Shown piece after piece: positions 8,518-17,030 of a stretch of DNA of 64,000 nt. The DNA is from Malonomonas sp036526255 (GTDB taxonomy: Bacteria; Desulfobacterota; Desulfuromonadia; Desulfuromonadales; Geopsychrobacteraceae): NCBI GenBank assembly GCA_036526255.1, contig DATCYW010000043.1:60213-124212 (forward strand), given 5' to 3'. The notes beneath the pieces are model-generated. The model had not been told where the DNA came from. It did not search any database and was given only the letters and a program-made list of their open reading frames with translations. The position numbers and the translations under genes were made by a program. Each line of letters starts with the position of its first letter. Positions within the stretch are counted from its first letter, which is position 1.

Positions 8518-8968
8518 AAATAAAAAGCTCCGCTAGCCGTTTAGCCCGATAGTCGAAGATGTTCTCGAGCATGTTTTTTACCCAGAATCGATGCACCAGA
8601 TCTCCCAAAATACCGAAAGGCAGTTGATAGCTGACCCGGTCCGTCATCCGGGTCTGGTTCTCCCCTGCCGGTTCCATCGAATGCTCATGATACCAGAGCC
8701 GATAAGGTCCGCTCCGCTGTTCATCAACAAAGTATTCTCCCTCGCGGATATGCTTGATTTCCGTCAACCAGCGCCGCTGGCCGAACAGCGGAATCCGGAT
8801 GGCGTAGAGAATCGTCAGCCCATTGTACATTTTAGCCGGAAGCTCACTGACAATCTGAAAATCCAGCTCCGGCGGGGTTAATTCGTTGAGGTTGGCGGGC
8901 GTTGCCATAAACGTCCAAACCGTTTCTATATCGGCGTTCAGGATGATTTCCCGTTCCAGAAAATGCAT
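8486..8968 (-). CDS. SRPBCC (START/Bet v1-like) family protein
   Basis: 160 residues. The start (MHFLEREIILNADIETVW) and the core TPANLNELTPPELDFQIV, GQRRWLTEI and VSYQLPFGILGDLVHRFWV are typical of the SRPBCC cyclase/dehydrase-like family that binds hydrophobic ligands in a helix-grip fold. The usual family ending, IFDYRAKRL, is present, but the final residues (EVAVVAAGD) run into the decayed amidohydrolase tail in a different frame. The natural C-terminus may therefore have been replaced. Such proteins recur in photolyase/CarH-type light-response clusters, which fits the neighbours. The ligand is unknown. Confidence 0.75.
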   Translation of the reverse strand: MHFLEREIILNADIETVWTFMATPANLNELTPPELDFQIVSELPAKMYNGLTILYAIRIPLFGQRRWLTEIKHIREGEYFVDEQRSGPYRLWYHEHSMEPAGENQTRMTDRVSYQLPFGILGDLVHRFWVKNMLENIFDYRAKRLAELFICEVAVVAAGD

Positions 8969-9099
8969 GTGGACTCTCCCAGCTATTCAAAATTAACCAT
9001 TTAGACACTCATTACCGCATTTCCAGCTGGCAGGACAAGCTGGAGGAACGGTTTTCTGTTAGCATTAGAGTTCACGGTCTATATTAAGGAGGTTATCAG

Positions 9100-10053
9100 A
9101 TGTCAGAAGAAACCATCCGCCTTGGAATAAGTTCCTGCCTGCTCGGCGAAAAAGTCCGCTTCGACGGCGGCCACAAGCTTGATCGTTTTTTAACCGATAC
9201 CCTTGGACGCTATGTCGAGTATGTTCCGGTCTGCCCGGAGGTCGAAGTCGGGTTACCGACCCCGCGTGAAACACTGCGGTTGATCGGCAATCCGGACGAG
9301 CAACGGCTGGTGTTTACGAAAAGTGGCGAAGACATCACCGAACGGATGACCGACTGGGCCAGGCAGCGGGTGACACGCCTGGAAAAAGAGGACTTAAGCG
9401 GCTTCGTCTTTAAAGCAAAATCGCCCAGCAGCGGCATGGAACGGGTTCGCCTTTACGATCACAACGGCGTGCCGAACAAGACCGGCGTTGGGCTGTTTGC
9501 CAAAATTTTCATGGAACATTTTCCGCTGCTGCCCGTAGAAGAGGACGGCCGTCTGCACGACCCGCGCTTGCGGGAAAACTTTATCGAAATCATCTTTACC
9601 CTCAAGCGCTGGCGCGAATCGCTGGCGCAAGGGAAATCAGCGAAAAACCTGATCGACTACCATACGCGGCATAAATACCTGATCATGGCCCATAGCGTTG
9701 AAGTTTACCGGCAAATGGGCAAACTGGTCGCCACGGCAGGAGATCTGGATGTGGACATTCTTTACCAGCGCTACCTGGAACTGCTGATGAAAGGAATGCG
9801 CCTAAAAACCACGGTCGCCAAGCATACCAACGTGCTGCAACACATCTTCGGCTATTTCAAAAAGCAACTCAGCGGCGATGAAAAACAGGAGGTGATTGCG
9901 CTGATCGACAGCTATCACGCCATGCAAGTTCCGCTGGTGGTACCACTGACCCTGCTCAATCATTTCGTGCGTAAGTATGATCAACCCTATTTAAAGCAAC
10001 AGGTTTACCTTAACCCGCACCCGGTTGAACTGAAGCTGCGCAACCATGTGTGA
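9100..10053 (+). CDS. DUF523-DUF1722 (YbgA-type) protein
   Basis: 317 residues with a GGAGG site. Residues 1-155 are DUF523 (GISSCLLGEKVRFDGGHK; VCPEVEVGLPTPRE), the family of the iron-sulfur thiouracil desulfidase TudS. Two of the cysteines expected to hold a [4Fe-4S] cluster are present (SSCLLG, VCPE). At the third site the protein reads SPSSGMERV, with serine where SPSCG occurs in many DUF523 proteins. Residues 190-310 are DUF1722 (DYHTRHKYLIMAHS; HTNVLQHIFGYFK; IDSYHAMQVPLVVPLTLLNH), the part shared with E. coli YbgA. It overlaps the photolyase start by 8 bases; this YbgA-photolyase pairing is seen in light-response clusters. The enzymatic role is unproven. Confidence 0.85.
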   Translation: MSEETIRLGISSCLLGEKVRFDGGHKLDRFLTDTLGRYVEYVPVCPEVEVGLPTPRETLRLIGNPDEQRLVFTKSGEDITERMTDWARQRVTRLEKEDLSGFVFKAKSPSSGMERVRLYDHNGVPNKTGVGLFAKIFMEHFPLLPVEEDGRLHDPRLRENFIEIIFTLKRWRESLAQGKSAKNLIDYHTRHKYLIMAHSVEVYRQMGKLVATAGDLDVDILYQRYLELLMKGMRLKTTVAKHTNVLQHIFGYFKKQLSGDEKQEVIALIDSYHAMQVPLVVPLTLLNHFVRKYDQPYLKQQVYLNPHPVELKLRNHV

Positions 10054-11545
10054 CAACTGCAACAGCGTTCCAACCCTGCGCATCCGGCAGTTGAATGAAA
10101 GGCCACTGCGGGCGGACGGACAATTCGTACTCTACTGGATGACGGCCTTCCGCCGGCCGTTTTACAACTTCGCCCTGCAACGAGCAGTCGAACAGGCGCT
10201 GCGGCTGCAGAAACCGCTGCTGATTTTAGAAGCGCTGCGCTGCGATTACCCGTACGCCAGTGACCGCCTGCACGCTTTTATTCTCAATGGCATGGCCGAC
10301 AATAGTGAACATTTAGCCAAGACTGCTGCCTGTTACTATCCATTCGTCGAAACGCAGCAGGCTGGCGGCAAAGGGCTGTTGACCGAACTGGCAAAGACCG
10401 CCTGCCTGATCATCGCCGATGATTATCCCGGTTTTTTTCTGCCGAAAATGTTGCACTGCGCAGCCGCAAAAGTCAGCGTAATGCTGGAGGCGGTTGATAG
10501 CAACGGCCTGTTACCGCTCGCAGCGGCGGACAAAGATTACCCCACCGCCTACGCATTCCGCCGCATGCTGCAGAAGCAGCTGCCAGGCCATTTATTCGAA
10601 TTCCCGCAGCGAGATCCGCTCGCCGGAGTCACCCTGCCCCAACTTAAGCAGCTGCCCGATTCAATTCGGCAACGCTGGCCGCAAGCTGCTGCCGAACTGC
10701 TGGCCGCTACTCCCGAGGTTCTGGCTCGCCTGCCTATCGATCATCAGGTTGCAGCGGTCGCTGAATCAGGCGGCTGGCGGCAAGCCGATTGCTACCTGCA
10801 GCGCTTCCTTGAAGATCGGCTGCCGAGTTATCCAGAGCGTAGCGAACCGGAAAAAACGGTCAGCAGCGAGCTCTCCCCTTACCTGCATTTTGGCCAGATA
10901 TCCAGCCAGCAGATCTTTGCTCACCTGGTCGAACGGGAGCGCTGGACGATCAGCAGACTCGGGCCGGACACCAAAGGCAAACGCAGCGGCTGGTGGCGGA
11001 TGAGCGAAGCGGCGGAGAGTTTTTTAGATCAGCTGGTTACCTGGCGGGAGCTCGGCTTCAACGCGGCCCGGTTCAGACCGGACTACGATCAATATCATTC
11101 GCTGCCCGATTGGGCGCGTGAATCGCTCGCCAGGCACCGCGCCGACCCGCGCGCCTATCGCTATCGATTCGAGCAGTTCGAACAGGCCAAAACCCATGAT
11201 CCGCTCTGGAACGCGGCGCAGAGCCAGCTGCTGCGCGAAGGGCGGATGCAGAATTATTTACGCATGCTCTGGGGGAAAAAAATTCTCGAATGGAGTAGCG
11301 ATGCAGAAACCGCCTTGCAGACCATGCTGGTGCTCAACGATAAGTACGCTCTCGATGGTCGCGATCCCAACTCGGTGAGCGGAATCTTCTGGTGCCTTGG
11401 CCGCTACGACCGGGCATGGGGCCCGGAGCGACCGATTTACGGTAAAATTCGTTATATGACCTCTGAAAACACGGCGCGCAAATTTTCAGTCAAAAACTAC
11501 CTGCAGCGCTATAACCGGGAAAGGAGTCAAAATGAAAATCCTTAA
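10046..11545 (+). CDS. phrB: Class II CPD DNA photolyase
   Basis: 499 residues. It uses FAD and blue light to split cyclobutane pyrimidine dimers in DNA. The N-terminal Rossmann half (FVLYWMTAFRRPFYNFALQRA) is the alpha/beta domain. The C-terminal helical FAD domain carries class II signatures: LSPYLHFGQIS, WRELGFNA, MLWGKKILEWS, GRDPNSVSGIFWCLGRYDRAWGPERPIYGKIRYM in segments, and a final TARKFSVKNYL. Length suits class II enzymes (450-500). It is translationally coupled to the DUF523-DUF1722 gene upstream and overlaps the selenoprotein start downstream by 14 bases, so all three probably form one operon. The CarH-type regulator 15 kb away may control it. Confidence 0.92.
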   Translation: MCDNCNSVPTLRIRQLNERPLRADGQFVLYWMTAFRRPFYNFALQRAVEQALRLQKPLLILEALRCDYPYASDRLHAFILNGMADNSEHLAKTAACYYPFVETQQAGGKGLLTELAKTACLIIADDYPGFFLPKMLHCAAAKVSVMLEAVDSNGLLPLAAADKDYPTAYAFRRMLQKQLPGHLFEFPQRDPLAGVTLPQLKQLPDSIRQRWPQAAAELLAATPEVLARLPIDHQVAAVAESGGWRQADCYLQRFLEDRLPSYPERSEPEKTVSSELSPYLHFGQISSQQIFAHLVERERWTISRLGPDTKGKRSGWWRMSEAAESFLDQLVTWRELGFNAARFRPDYDQYHSLPDWARESLARHRADPRAYRYRFEQFEQAKTHDPLWNAAQSQLLREGRMQNYLRMLWGKKILEWSSDAETALQTMLVLNDKYALDGRDPNSVSGIFWCLGRYDRAWGPERPIYGKIRYMTSENTARKFSVKNYLQRYNRERSQNENP

Positions 11546-12002
11546 AACTGTTTTTCTCAGCTGCTGTTCGTTACTGTTCGCGGCCAACTCTTTCGCTTTA
11601 CAGGTCGGCGATAAAGCACCGGAATTCACTGCTATTTCGACGGCCGGAGAAATCAGCCTTACGGATCTGCTGAAAAAGGGGCCGGTTGTTCTGGCCTTCT
11701 ACTACGCAGATTTCACCCCGGTCTGAACAGGGGAATTGCAGGCTTTTCAAAGCGATATAAGCAGCTTTGAAAAGCTCAACGCCCAGGTTCTGGGCGTCAG
11801 CACCGATTCACTTGAAACACATCAGAAATTTGTGCAGAAATACAACATAAGTTTTCCGTTGCTTGCTGATGACGGCATCCTGAAGAAGCTCTACAGCAAA
11901 AAACGCACGACCTACATCATCGACCGTCAGGGGATGATTCGCTTTATCCAGCAAGGCGTCCCCGACAACCTTGAACTGCTGACCGAATTGGAAAAGCTCT
12001 GA
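11532..12002 (+). CDS. Selenocysteine-containing peroxiredoxin (in-frame UGA), exported
   Basis: A single 156-residue frame interrupted by one in-frame TGA at 11724-11726 (residue 65). Reading TGA as selenocysteine gives FTPV-U-TGELQAF, exactly the peroxidatic TPVC-T motif of AhpC/TSA peroxiredoxins with Sec for Cys. The frame, the family core before it (LQVGDKAPEFTAIS) and after it (LGVSTDSLETHQKF, LADDGILKKLYSKK, TYIIDRQGMIRFI) all continue without gaps. A perfect 12-bp hairpin follows the UGA as a SECIS candidate. The N-terminus (KTVFLSCCSLLFAANSFA) is a signal peptide, so it should reduce peroxides in the periplasm. No other cysteine follows the signal, so it would be of one-Sec type, reduced by an external thiol. 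An automated caller would split it in two. Confidence 0.88.
11724..11775 (+). promoter_or_regulatory. UGA codon and candidate bacterial SECIS hairpin
   Basis: The UGA (11724-11726) is followed after 15 nt by GCTTTTCAAAGC (11742-11753), a 10-nt loop, GATATAAGCA, and the exact complement GCTTTGAAAAGC (11764-11775). The loop lies about 28-37 nt after the UGA, within the usual spacing for SelB recruitment in bacteria. The hairpin is inside the coding region, as expected for bacterial SECIS elements. I did not compute a fold energy. Confidence 0.7.
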
Positions 12003-12086
12003 AGGGTTAAAGGTTTTCCCCCGAAAGAGGCGCCGTGGGGATCTCCACCACCGGAAGACCTCGGCGGCAACATCGAGCGAGACGGT

Positions 12087-13004
12087 TTATTCCGGCAGCG
12101 GAATAAACTCCGTCTCGCCCGGCACCTTGGGGAATCTCTTTTCCCGCCAATCCTGCTTGGCCTGCTCGATCAGATCCTTGCGGCTGGAGACCAGGTTCCA
12201 CCAGACGGTCCGTTTGCCTAGCGGAGAACCGCCAAAGATTACCAGCCGGGTTGCCTCAGTCGCTTCCAGTTCGACGCCGGGGGTCTGATCAAAAACTGCC
12301 ATCCGATGCTGGACAAGTTTTGACCCCTTGGTTTTTATCTGCCCCGAGACAACATAAACCGCCCGCTGCTCAATATGCTCTGGCAGGGTGACCCTACCAC
12401 CCTGTTCAAGCTGAACCTCGACATAGAGCGTCGGTGAATGAGTTTTGACCAACGATTTCACCCCGAACGCCTCACCGATCATCACCCGGACCCTTGCTTT
12501 TCCCAACTCAACCTGCGGCAGTGTGCTCGCGGGGTAATGGGTAAAGAACGGCTCAACCTGCTGTTCTTCTTCCGGCAGTGCCAGCCACAACTGCAACGCT
12601 TCCAGAGTGTGCCCCTGCTGGCGCGTTTCCGGTCCGGTCCGTTCCGAGTGAACGATCCCGCGGCCTGCGGTCATCCAGTTGATCTCATTCGGCCGGATCG
12701 GCTGCACATGGCCGAGGTTGTCTCGGTGCAAAATCTCGCCGGAAAATACGTAGGTGACGGTCGCCAGCCCGATGTGCGGATGCGGCCGCACGTCGATGCC
12801 GCTGCCGGGCGCAAAGACCGCCGGGCCGAGATGGTCGAAGAAAATGAAGGGCCCGACGTTCGCCAGCTCTTTGCTCGGCAGAAAACGGCGCACGCTGAAG
12901 CCGCCCAGATCCCGCTCCGCGGGTTCGAGCAGCTGCCGGATAGCCGAACATTGCGCTTGTGGGCTCTTTTTGCAGGAGGTTTCCTTGTCGATAAGGTCGC
13001 TCAT
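12087..13004 (-). CDS. Pirin family protein
   Basis: 305 residues, two cupin domains. The N-terminal cupin has the metal-binding pattern RPHPHIGLATVTYVFSGE, then HRDNLG and IVHSERTG, giving the three histidines and a glutamate expected of pirins. The C-terminal part has the pirin tail (GKARVRVMIGEAFG; VVSGQIKTKG; LVIFGGSPLG). Some bacterial pirins have quercetin 2,3-dioxygenase activity and others act as redox-sensing cofactors; which applies here cannot be told. The stop converges on the selenoprotein gene with 84 bp between them. GGTGGAG lies before the ATG. Confidence 0.88.
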   Translation of the reverse strand: MSDLIDKETSCKKSPQAQCSAIRQLLEPAERDLGGFSVRRFLPSKELANVGPFIFFDHLGPAVFAPGSGIDVRPHPHIGLATVTYVFSGEILHRDNLGHVQPIRPNEINWMTAGRGIVHSERTGPETRQQGHTLEALQLWLALPEEEQQVEPFFTHYPASTLPQVELGKARVRVMIGEAFGVKSLVKTHSPTLYVEVQLEQGGRVTLPEHIEQRAVYVVSGQIKTKGSKLVQHRMAVFDQTPGVELEATEATRLVIFGGSPLGKRTVWWNLVSSRKDLIEQAKQDWREKRFPKVPGETEFIPLPE

Positions 13005-13160
13005 AATCGCTCCACCTTTGGGGTTACGATCGAATAGTCATGATCACAGCTTAGCAGCGAAACCATTGCGGGTCCGTGACTATCAGACCTCGGCTACACG
13101 TGCCTTTCGAGCCCGAAGCAACAGACTGACCAAGGCGACAGAAGCGGTGCACGACATTTT

Positions 13161-13769
13161 CTACTCCTTACTTAGTTGAGCAGCTATCTCCATCCCCTTG
13201 TTCAGATTGGGCAGATGGGTAATGGTTGGCACCACCTGCAGATAACGGACGATTCCCTGACGGTCAACAACGATGACCGCCCTGGCAAGTAAATGAATCT
13301 GATCAATCAACAGTCCAGTCGACCGACCAAAGTTTGCCTCAGCATAATCGGAAAGATAGTAAAGCTCGCCATCAGCCGGTACCAGATCAGAAAAACGTTT
13401 CTGGGCGAAGGGCAGATCTCGACTGATGGTGATCCGCTTGACTGTCTCCGGCAGGTTGTCGGCGTCTTGCGCAAGAGTACGGGTCTGTCGCTCACAAACC
13501 TGGGTATCAAGGGAAGGAACAACGCTGATCAGCAAGACGTCCCCCCGGAATTCAGAAAGTTCAACCGACTGAAGATTTATATTGAAGAGCTGAACCGATG
13601 GAAGTTGCTGACCAACCTGCAATGGGGTTCCTAGCAGCTTGAAGCTGTCACTCCCACGCATAACCTGGGAGCCCGGCTCAACGCTGCGATTATCGATTGG
13701 AATTTCAGGTAAAGTCGGCGCGCAAGCAGAGAGAAAAATGAACATTACGAACAAAAGATATCTGGCCAT
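13161..13769 (-). CDS. tpx: Thiol peroxidase (Tpx)-like lipoprotein
   Basis: 202 residues. A lipoprotein signal with lipobox LSAC anchors it to a membrane, unlike the usual cytoplasmic or periplasmic soluble Tpx. The peroxiredoxin fold is clear (GTPLQVGQQLPSVQL; LISVVPSLDTQVCERQTR with the peroxidatic C92; AVIVVDRQGIVRYLQVVP). In typical Tpx the resolving cysteine lies in a PFAQKRFC-type motif; here the sequence is LPFAQKRFSDL, so the resolving Cys is replaced by Ser and turnover would need another thiol. A GGGAGG site lies upstream. It is a second exported peroxidase close to the selenoprotein, in keeping with an oxidative-stress island. Confidence 0.85.
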   Translation of the reverse strand: MARYLLFVMFIFLSACAPTLPEIPIDNRSVEPGSQVMRGSDSFKLLGTPLQVGQQLPSVQLFNINLQSVELSEFRGDVLLISVVPSLDTQVCERQTRTLAQDADNLPETVKRITISRDLPFAQKRFSDLVPADGELYYLSDYAEANFGRSTGLLIDQIHLLARAVIVVDRQGIVRYLQVVPTITHLPNLNKGMEIAAQLSKE

Positions 13770-13901
13770 ACTCAGCCTCCCGGTAGATTTTTGGTTAGAA
13801 GTCCCATCCCCCTTAGTTTACCCTGTAAGTTTCATGAGAAGCAAAACTCCGCTTTCGTCAGACAGCATGAAACCTGGATGCCAACAGAGGTTCTGAACAT
13901 C

Positions 13902-14480
13902 CTAGCCTCCCTTCAACAAGCGATCGCGGAAACTCTCGCTGATCGGTTGCGGCCCCAGCCAGATGCCGAAGTAAGCCACAGCGAAGTCAGCGCCTGGAGC
14001 CGCGCCTAGCAGCTCATCATTGAGCCGCAATTCCGTCCCGCCGGCAGCCTGATACGTCAAACTGTAACGATCACCCGGATTGATGTCTCGGAACAGTTGA
14101 TAGAACTCTTGCAGCCGTTTCTCCACGGAGCGATAGTCTTCGGCAGAAAGATTGTTACGTAGCAGCTTGTCTGAAGTTGTGGTGAAATCTTCGGCCTTGA
14201 AATTTCGAAAATAGGATAATTCCAGGCGTTTCGGAACATCTTCGGTCCAATCCTTCCCGGCAACACGCTCCGGTAGATAAAAAGCCCCGGCATAGACATC
14301 GAACCACAGCGCCCATTTCAACACGGCGGCACCGGTCAGCCTCAAGTTGGTCTTCTCAAGCGGATATCGATCAGCAAAAGTAACCCCTCCGACCTCGATT
14401 GCCGGCGCATGGCTGACGAAAAGAAACACCGCCAAGCTGATCAGGCCACCGGTTTTTAGTCGCATTGAGAATCTCTTCAT
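13902..14480 (-). CDS. Chalcone isomerase-like exported protein
   Basis: About 192 residues from the ATG at 14480 (AGGAGA upstream; an earlier in-frame start is unlikely). A signal segment (LISLAVFLFVSHAPA) is followed by a CHI-like fold: IEVGGVTFADRYPLEKTNLRL, GAAVLKWALWFDVYAGAFYLP, RLELSYFRNFKAEDF, and a late AYFGIWLGPQPISESFRDRLL. Bacterial proteins of this family lack flavonoid activity; relatives bind fatty acids or act as lipid-related periplasmic factors. It is the last gene of the large minus-strand run and its ATG overlaps the stop of the DUF2878 gene (ATGA). A role in handling modified fatty acids is inferred from the context. Confidence 0.8.
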   Translation of the reverse strand: MKRFSMRLKTGGLISLAVFLFVSHAPAIEVGGVTFADRYPLEKTNLRLTGAAVLKWALWFDVYAGAFYLPERVAGKDWTEDVPKRLELSYFRNFKAEDFTTTSDKLLRNNLSAEDYRSVEKRLQEFYQLFRDINPGDRYSLTYQAAGGTELRLNDELLGAAPGADFAVAYFGIWLGPQPISESFRDRLLKGG

Positions 14481-15046
14481 AAAATCTCCTGTCGTGCGGA
14501 AAAAGTGCGATAGAGTCCTTCCCGAGGCATATTCCGACTGCTCAACCAGAACAGTAACGGGGTCACCAGCGCCCAAACCAGCGCCAGCATGATGATGCTG
14601 AATAATGGATTAGCGCCGAACTGCGCGGCTCCCAAGCGGACCCCGCCCCAATAGGCGAGCGGACCGCCGACCAGGCCGAACAGAGCCGCCAGCAGATAAC
14701 GACCGGACAACCAGAACAAAGCAAATCGGAACAAGGTGGCAAACTGGGCCCAGATGATAAAAATCCACAGCGGCAACCAGAGTGGCCAGTCCGGGTCGGT
14801 TTTGAAGCTGAACACCCCGAGTGCCTGCTGGCTGCTGTCGATGACCACTCCGAGCAGGCAGGCGCAGAGCATAAGTTTCATTTCAGCTTTCCGCTCTGCT
14901 GCCAGCAGCAGGTGGATCGCGAGCAACAGCAGGGCGAAAAGTGAACCGAACAGCGGATAGCCCCAGGCGGCACCGAGAACGCAGCTGAACCAGCCGAGCT
15001 GATAGAGCACAACATTGATAACTTTACTCAGCGTGACCGACAGCAT
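14477..15046 (-). CDS. DUF2878 membrane protein
   Basis: About 189 residues from the ATG at 15046, which lies 10 bases after the stop of the cyclopropane synthase fusion. It has five or six hydrophobic helices (for example FALLLLAIHLLLAA, LPLWIFIIWAQFATLF, SIIMLALVWALVTPLLFWL). The pattern GVVIDSSQQALGVFSF followed by WPLWLPLWIFIIWAQF is that of DUF2878, an inner-membrane family of unknown function usually found beside DUF1365, CFA-type synthases and flavin oxidoreductases. That conserved neighbourhood is present here, so a role in the same lipid-modifying system is likely but unproven. Confidence 0.78.
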   Translation of the reverse strand: MLSVTLSKVINVVLYQLGWFSCVLGAAWGYPLFGSLFALLLLAIHLLLAAERKAEMKLMLCACLLGVVIDSSQQALGVFSFKTDPDWPLWLPLWIFIIWAQFATLFRFALFWLSGRYLLAALFGLVGGPLAYWGGVRLGAAQFGANPLFSIIMLALVWALVTPLLFWLSSRNMPREGLYRTFSARQEIL

Positions 15047-15056
15047 GAATACTCCG

Positions 15057-17030
15057 TTAACCGTTTTCCGGCTTTTGCAGCACCAGCTGCGCCAGATCGA
15101 TGATCCGGGCCTCAAAGCCGGCCTGGCAGTAGGCGAAGTAGTAATCCCAGGTGCGCAGAAAGTGTTCATCGTAGCCCAGCGCTATAATCTGCTGCCGTTT
15201 GGCCAACAGCGTCTGCCGCCAGATTGCGAGCGTTCTGGCATAATCGAGCCCGTACTGTTCCAGCCGCTCGATATTCAAACGCGATCCGGAAGCCATCGCT
15301 TTGGCCAGGACACCGACCGATGGCAGGTGTCCGCCAGGGAAGATATGTTTGCGGATCCAGTCGGAACTGTAGCGGTAGGCCGTGTATTTCCGGTCCGGGA
15401 TGGTGATCACCTGGATCACCGCTTTACCGCCCGGCTGCAGGGCCTTTTCACAGGCGACGAAAAAGTCTTTCAAGCCAGCGTGTCCGACCGCCTCCAGCAT
15501 TTCGATCGAAACAATCTTGTCGTACGTCCCTTCAATATGCCGATAATCGCACAGCTGCAAGTCGATACGTTCTTCCAGCCCGGCCTCGCTCACCCGCTGC
15601 CGCGCTAGAGATAACTGCTCACGTGACAGGGTGATGCCGGTAACGCGACAACCGGTCTGCTTGACCGCCGCAATGGCAAAGCTGCCCCAACCGCAACCGA
15701 TCTCAAGGACGTGATCATCATTGCCGATTTCAGCCTTATCGATGATCGCCTGAATCTTGTTGCGCTGCGCCTGCGCCAAATCATCATTTTCCCCGCTGAA
15801 CAGGGCCGAAGAATAGGTCATGCTCGGGTCGAGGAAGCTGGCAAAGAAGTCGTTGCTCAGATCATAGTGTTCACGGATATTGCGCGAACTGCCCTTGATC
15901 GTATTGGCGCGCAGCTGGTGGCGCAGGTAGTTGCTCCAGCGTCCGATTGCTGCCGAGACCAGACCGCGATCATCGACCAGCGCTTCATTTTTCGCCAGTA
16001 GGGTCAACAGTCCCGGCAGGTCGTCGCAGGTCCAGTCACCAGCGGTGAAGGCTTCGCCAAAGCCGATCTCTCCGGAAAACATCACCCGGCGGAAGAAACG
16101 ATACTCGCGGATAGAGAGCTGAACTAAAGGCGTCTCAGCAGCGTTACCAAACTGATAGTGACCGCCATCGGGCAAGCTGACCTGCAGCGCCCCCTGCGAT
16201 AATCGGGAAAGAAACTTGAAACAGAGAATCATCCCCAGTCGGTCGAGCAGACTCGGCGCGACCGGACGAATCGTCATGCTGTGATCGGGAACCGGCTTGT
16301 CATACACGGGAAGCCTCCTTTGCCAGTAGAGTTTCGCCGCCTGCCAGAGAATCCGCGGCATGGTCAGGCTGGCGCTTATGGGATGCTTGATAATGGTGCG
16401 CAGCAGACTGCTGCTGGTGAGCGGTTCGGCCTGCCCCTGCAAGCGGGCAATCAGGGCCAACTGCTCGGCCTGATAGAAATGGATCTGGTTGTCGAGCTGT
16501 TGACCCGGTTCGGTCAGTTGGAATTCGTAGCGACCGTCACGGGAGAAAAACGGCGAGACGTGAAACTGCTTGTCGTTGCTGAACACCAGCCGCCCAGCAT
16601 CGGCCTCACGACTTGGTTGAGACAGCAGGTAGAGATGCATTTCGCCGAAGGTATTGTTGACCTGTGCCAGCACGCAGAGCAGCTCTGCCGATGGCGCGTA
16701 ACAGTAGAAGAAGCTGACCGGGTTGAAGATATAGTTGAAATAACGTGCGGCGGTGACCAGCACGACCCTGCCGAGGGGAGCGCGGATGCCCAGTTCGCTG
16801 AGCGTCTGTTGCAGTTTCTGTCGAATCGGCCGGTCGCCGGCGCGCAAATAATCCTTGTCGTAAATCGCCACCGGTCGCAGCTGGTTGTAGCCGAACAGCG
16901 GGTTTTTCCTAGCCAGATCCGGCAGTTCGTCCAGCTCAAAGGCGTAGAAGTAGACCTGGTAACGGAAATCATGCGGCAGCGGGGTCAGCCGGGCATGGCT
17001 GACTTCCCCCTGATAAATCATCGACCTCAC
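15057..17030 (-). CDS. DUF1365-cyclopropane fatty acyl phospholipid synthase fusion
   Basis: 657 residues joining two proteins that are usually separate neighbours. Residues 1-235 are DUF1365 (MIYQGEVSHARLTP; YQVYFYAFELDEL; ARYFNYIFNPVSFFYCY; VNNTFGEMHLYLL). Residues from about 270 are a SAM-dependent CFA synthase or related methyltransferase: ANTIKGSSRNIREHYDLSNDFF in segments, the SAM loop VLEIGCGWGSFA near residue 440, SIEMLEAVGH, and QVITIPDRKY. It would transfer a methyl or methylene group to an unsaturated acyl chain of membrane phospholipids. It overlaps the flavin oxidoreductase by ATGA, so the desaturase-like and methyl-transfer steps are coupled. The product could be cyclopropane, methylated or furan-type fatty acids. 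Confidence 0.9.
   Translation of the reverse strand: MRSMIYQGEVSHARLTPLPHDFRYQVYFYAFELDELPDLARKNPLFGYNQLRPVAIYDKDYLRAGDRPIRQKLQQTLSELGIRAPLGRVVLVTAARYFNYIFNPVSFFYCYAPSAELLCVLAQVNNTFGEMHLYLLSQPSREADAGRLVFSNDKQFHVSPFFSRDGRYEFQLTEPGQQLDNQIHFYQAEQLALIARLQGQAEPLTSSSLLRTIIKHPISASLTMPRILWQAAKLYWQRRLPVYDKPVPDHSMTIRPVAPSLLDRLGMILCFKFLSRLSQGALQVSLPDGGHYQFGNAAETPLVQLSIREYRFFRRVMFSGEIGFGEAFTAGDWTCDDLPGLLTLLAKNEALVDDRGLVSAAIGRWSNYLRHQLRANTIKGSSRNIREHYDLSNDFFASFLDPSMTYSSALFSGENDDLAQAQRNKIQAIIDKAEIGNDDHVLEIGCGWGSFAIAAVKQTGCRVTGITLSREQLSLARQRVSEAGLEERIDLQLCDYRHIEGTYDKIVSIEMLEAVGHAGLKDFFVACEKALQPGGKAVIQVITIPDRKYTAYRYSSDWIRKHIFPGGHLPSVGVLAKAMASGSRLNIERLEQYGLDYARTLAIWRQTLLAKRQQIIALGYDEHFLRTWDYYFAYCQAGFEARIIDLAQLVLQKPENG

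Noticed and set aside
11724..11726. In-frame TGA as a nonsense mutation or sequencing error
   Set aside because: It sits exactly at the peroxidatic residue, the flanking protein is intact on both sides, and a perfect hairpin follows; selenocysteine explains all three.
13083..13157. A 24-codon minus-strand frame just after the Tpx gene with GGAG upstream
   Set aside because: The apparent site is part of the tpx stop region, the peptide has no known relatives I can name, and such short frames are frequent by chance.
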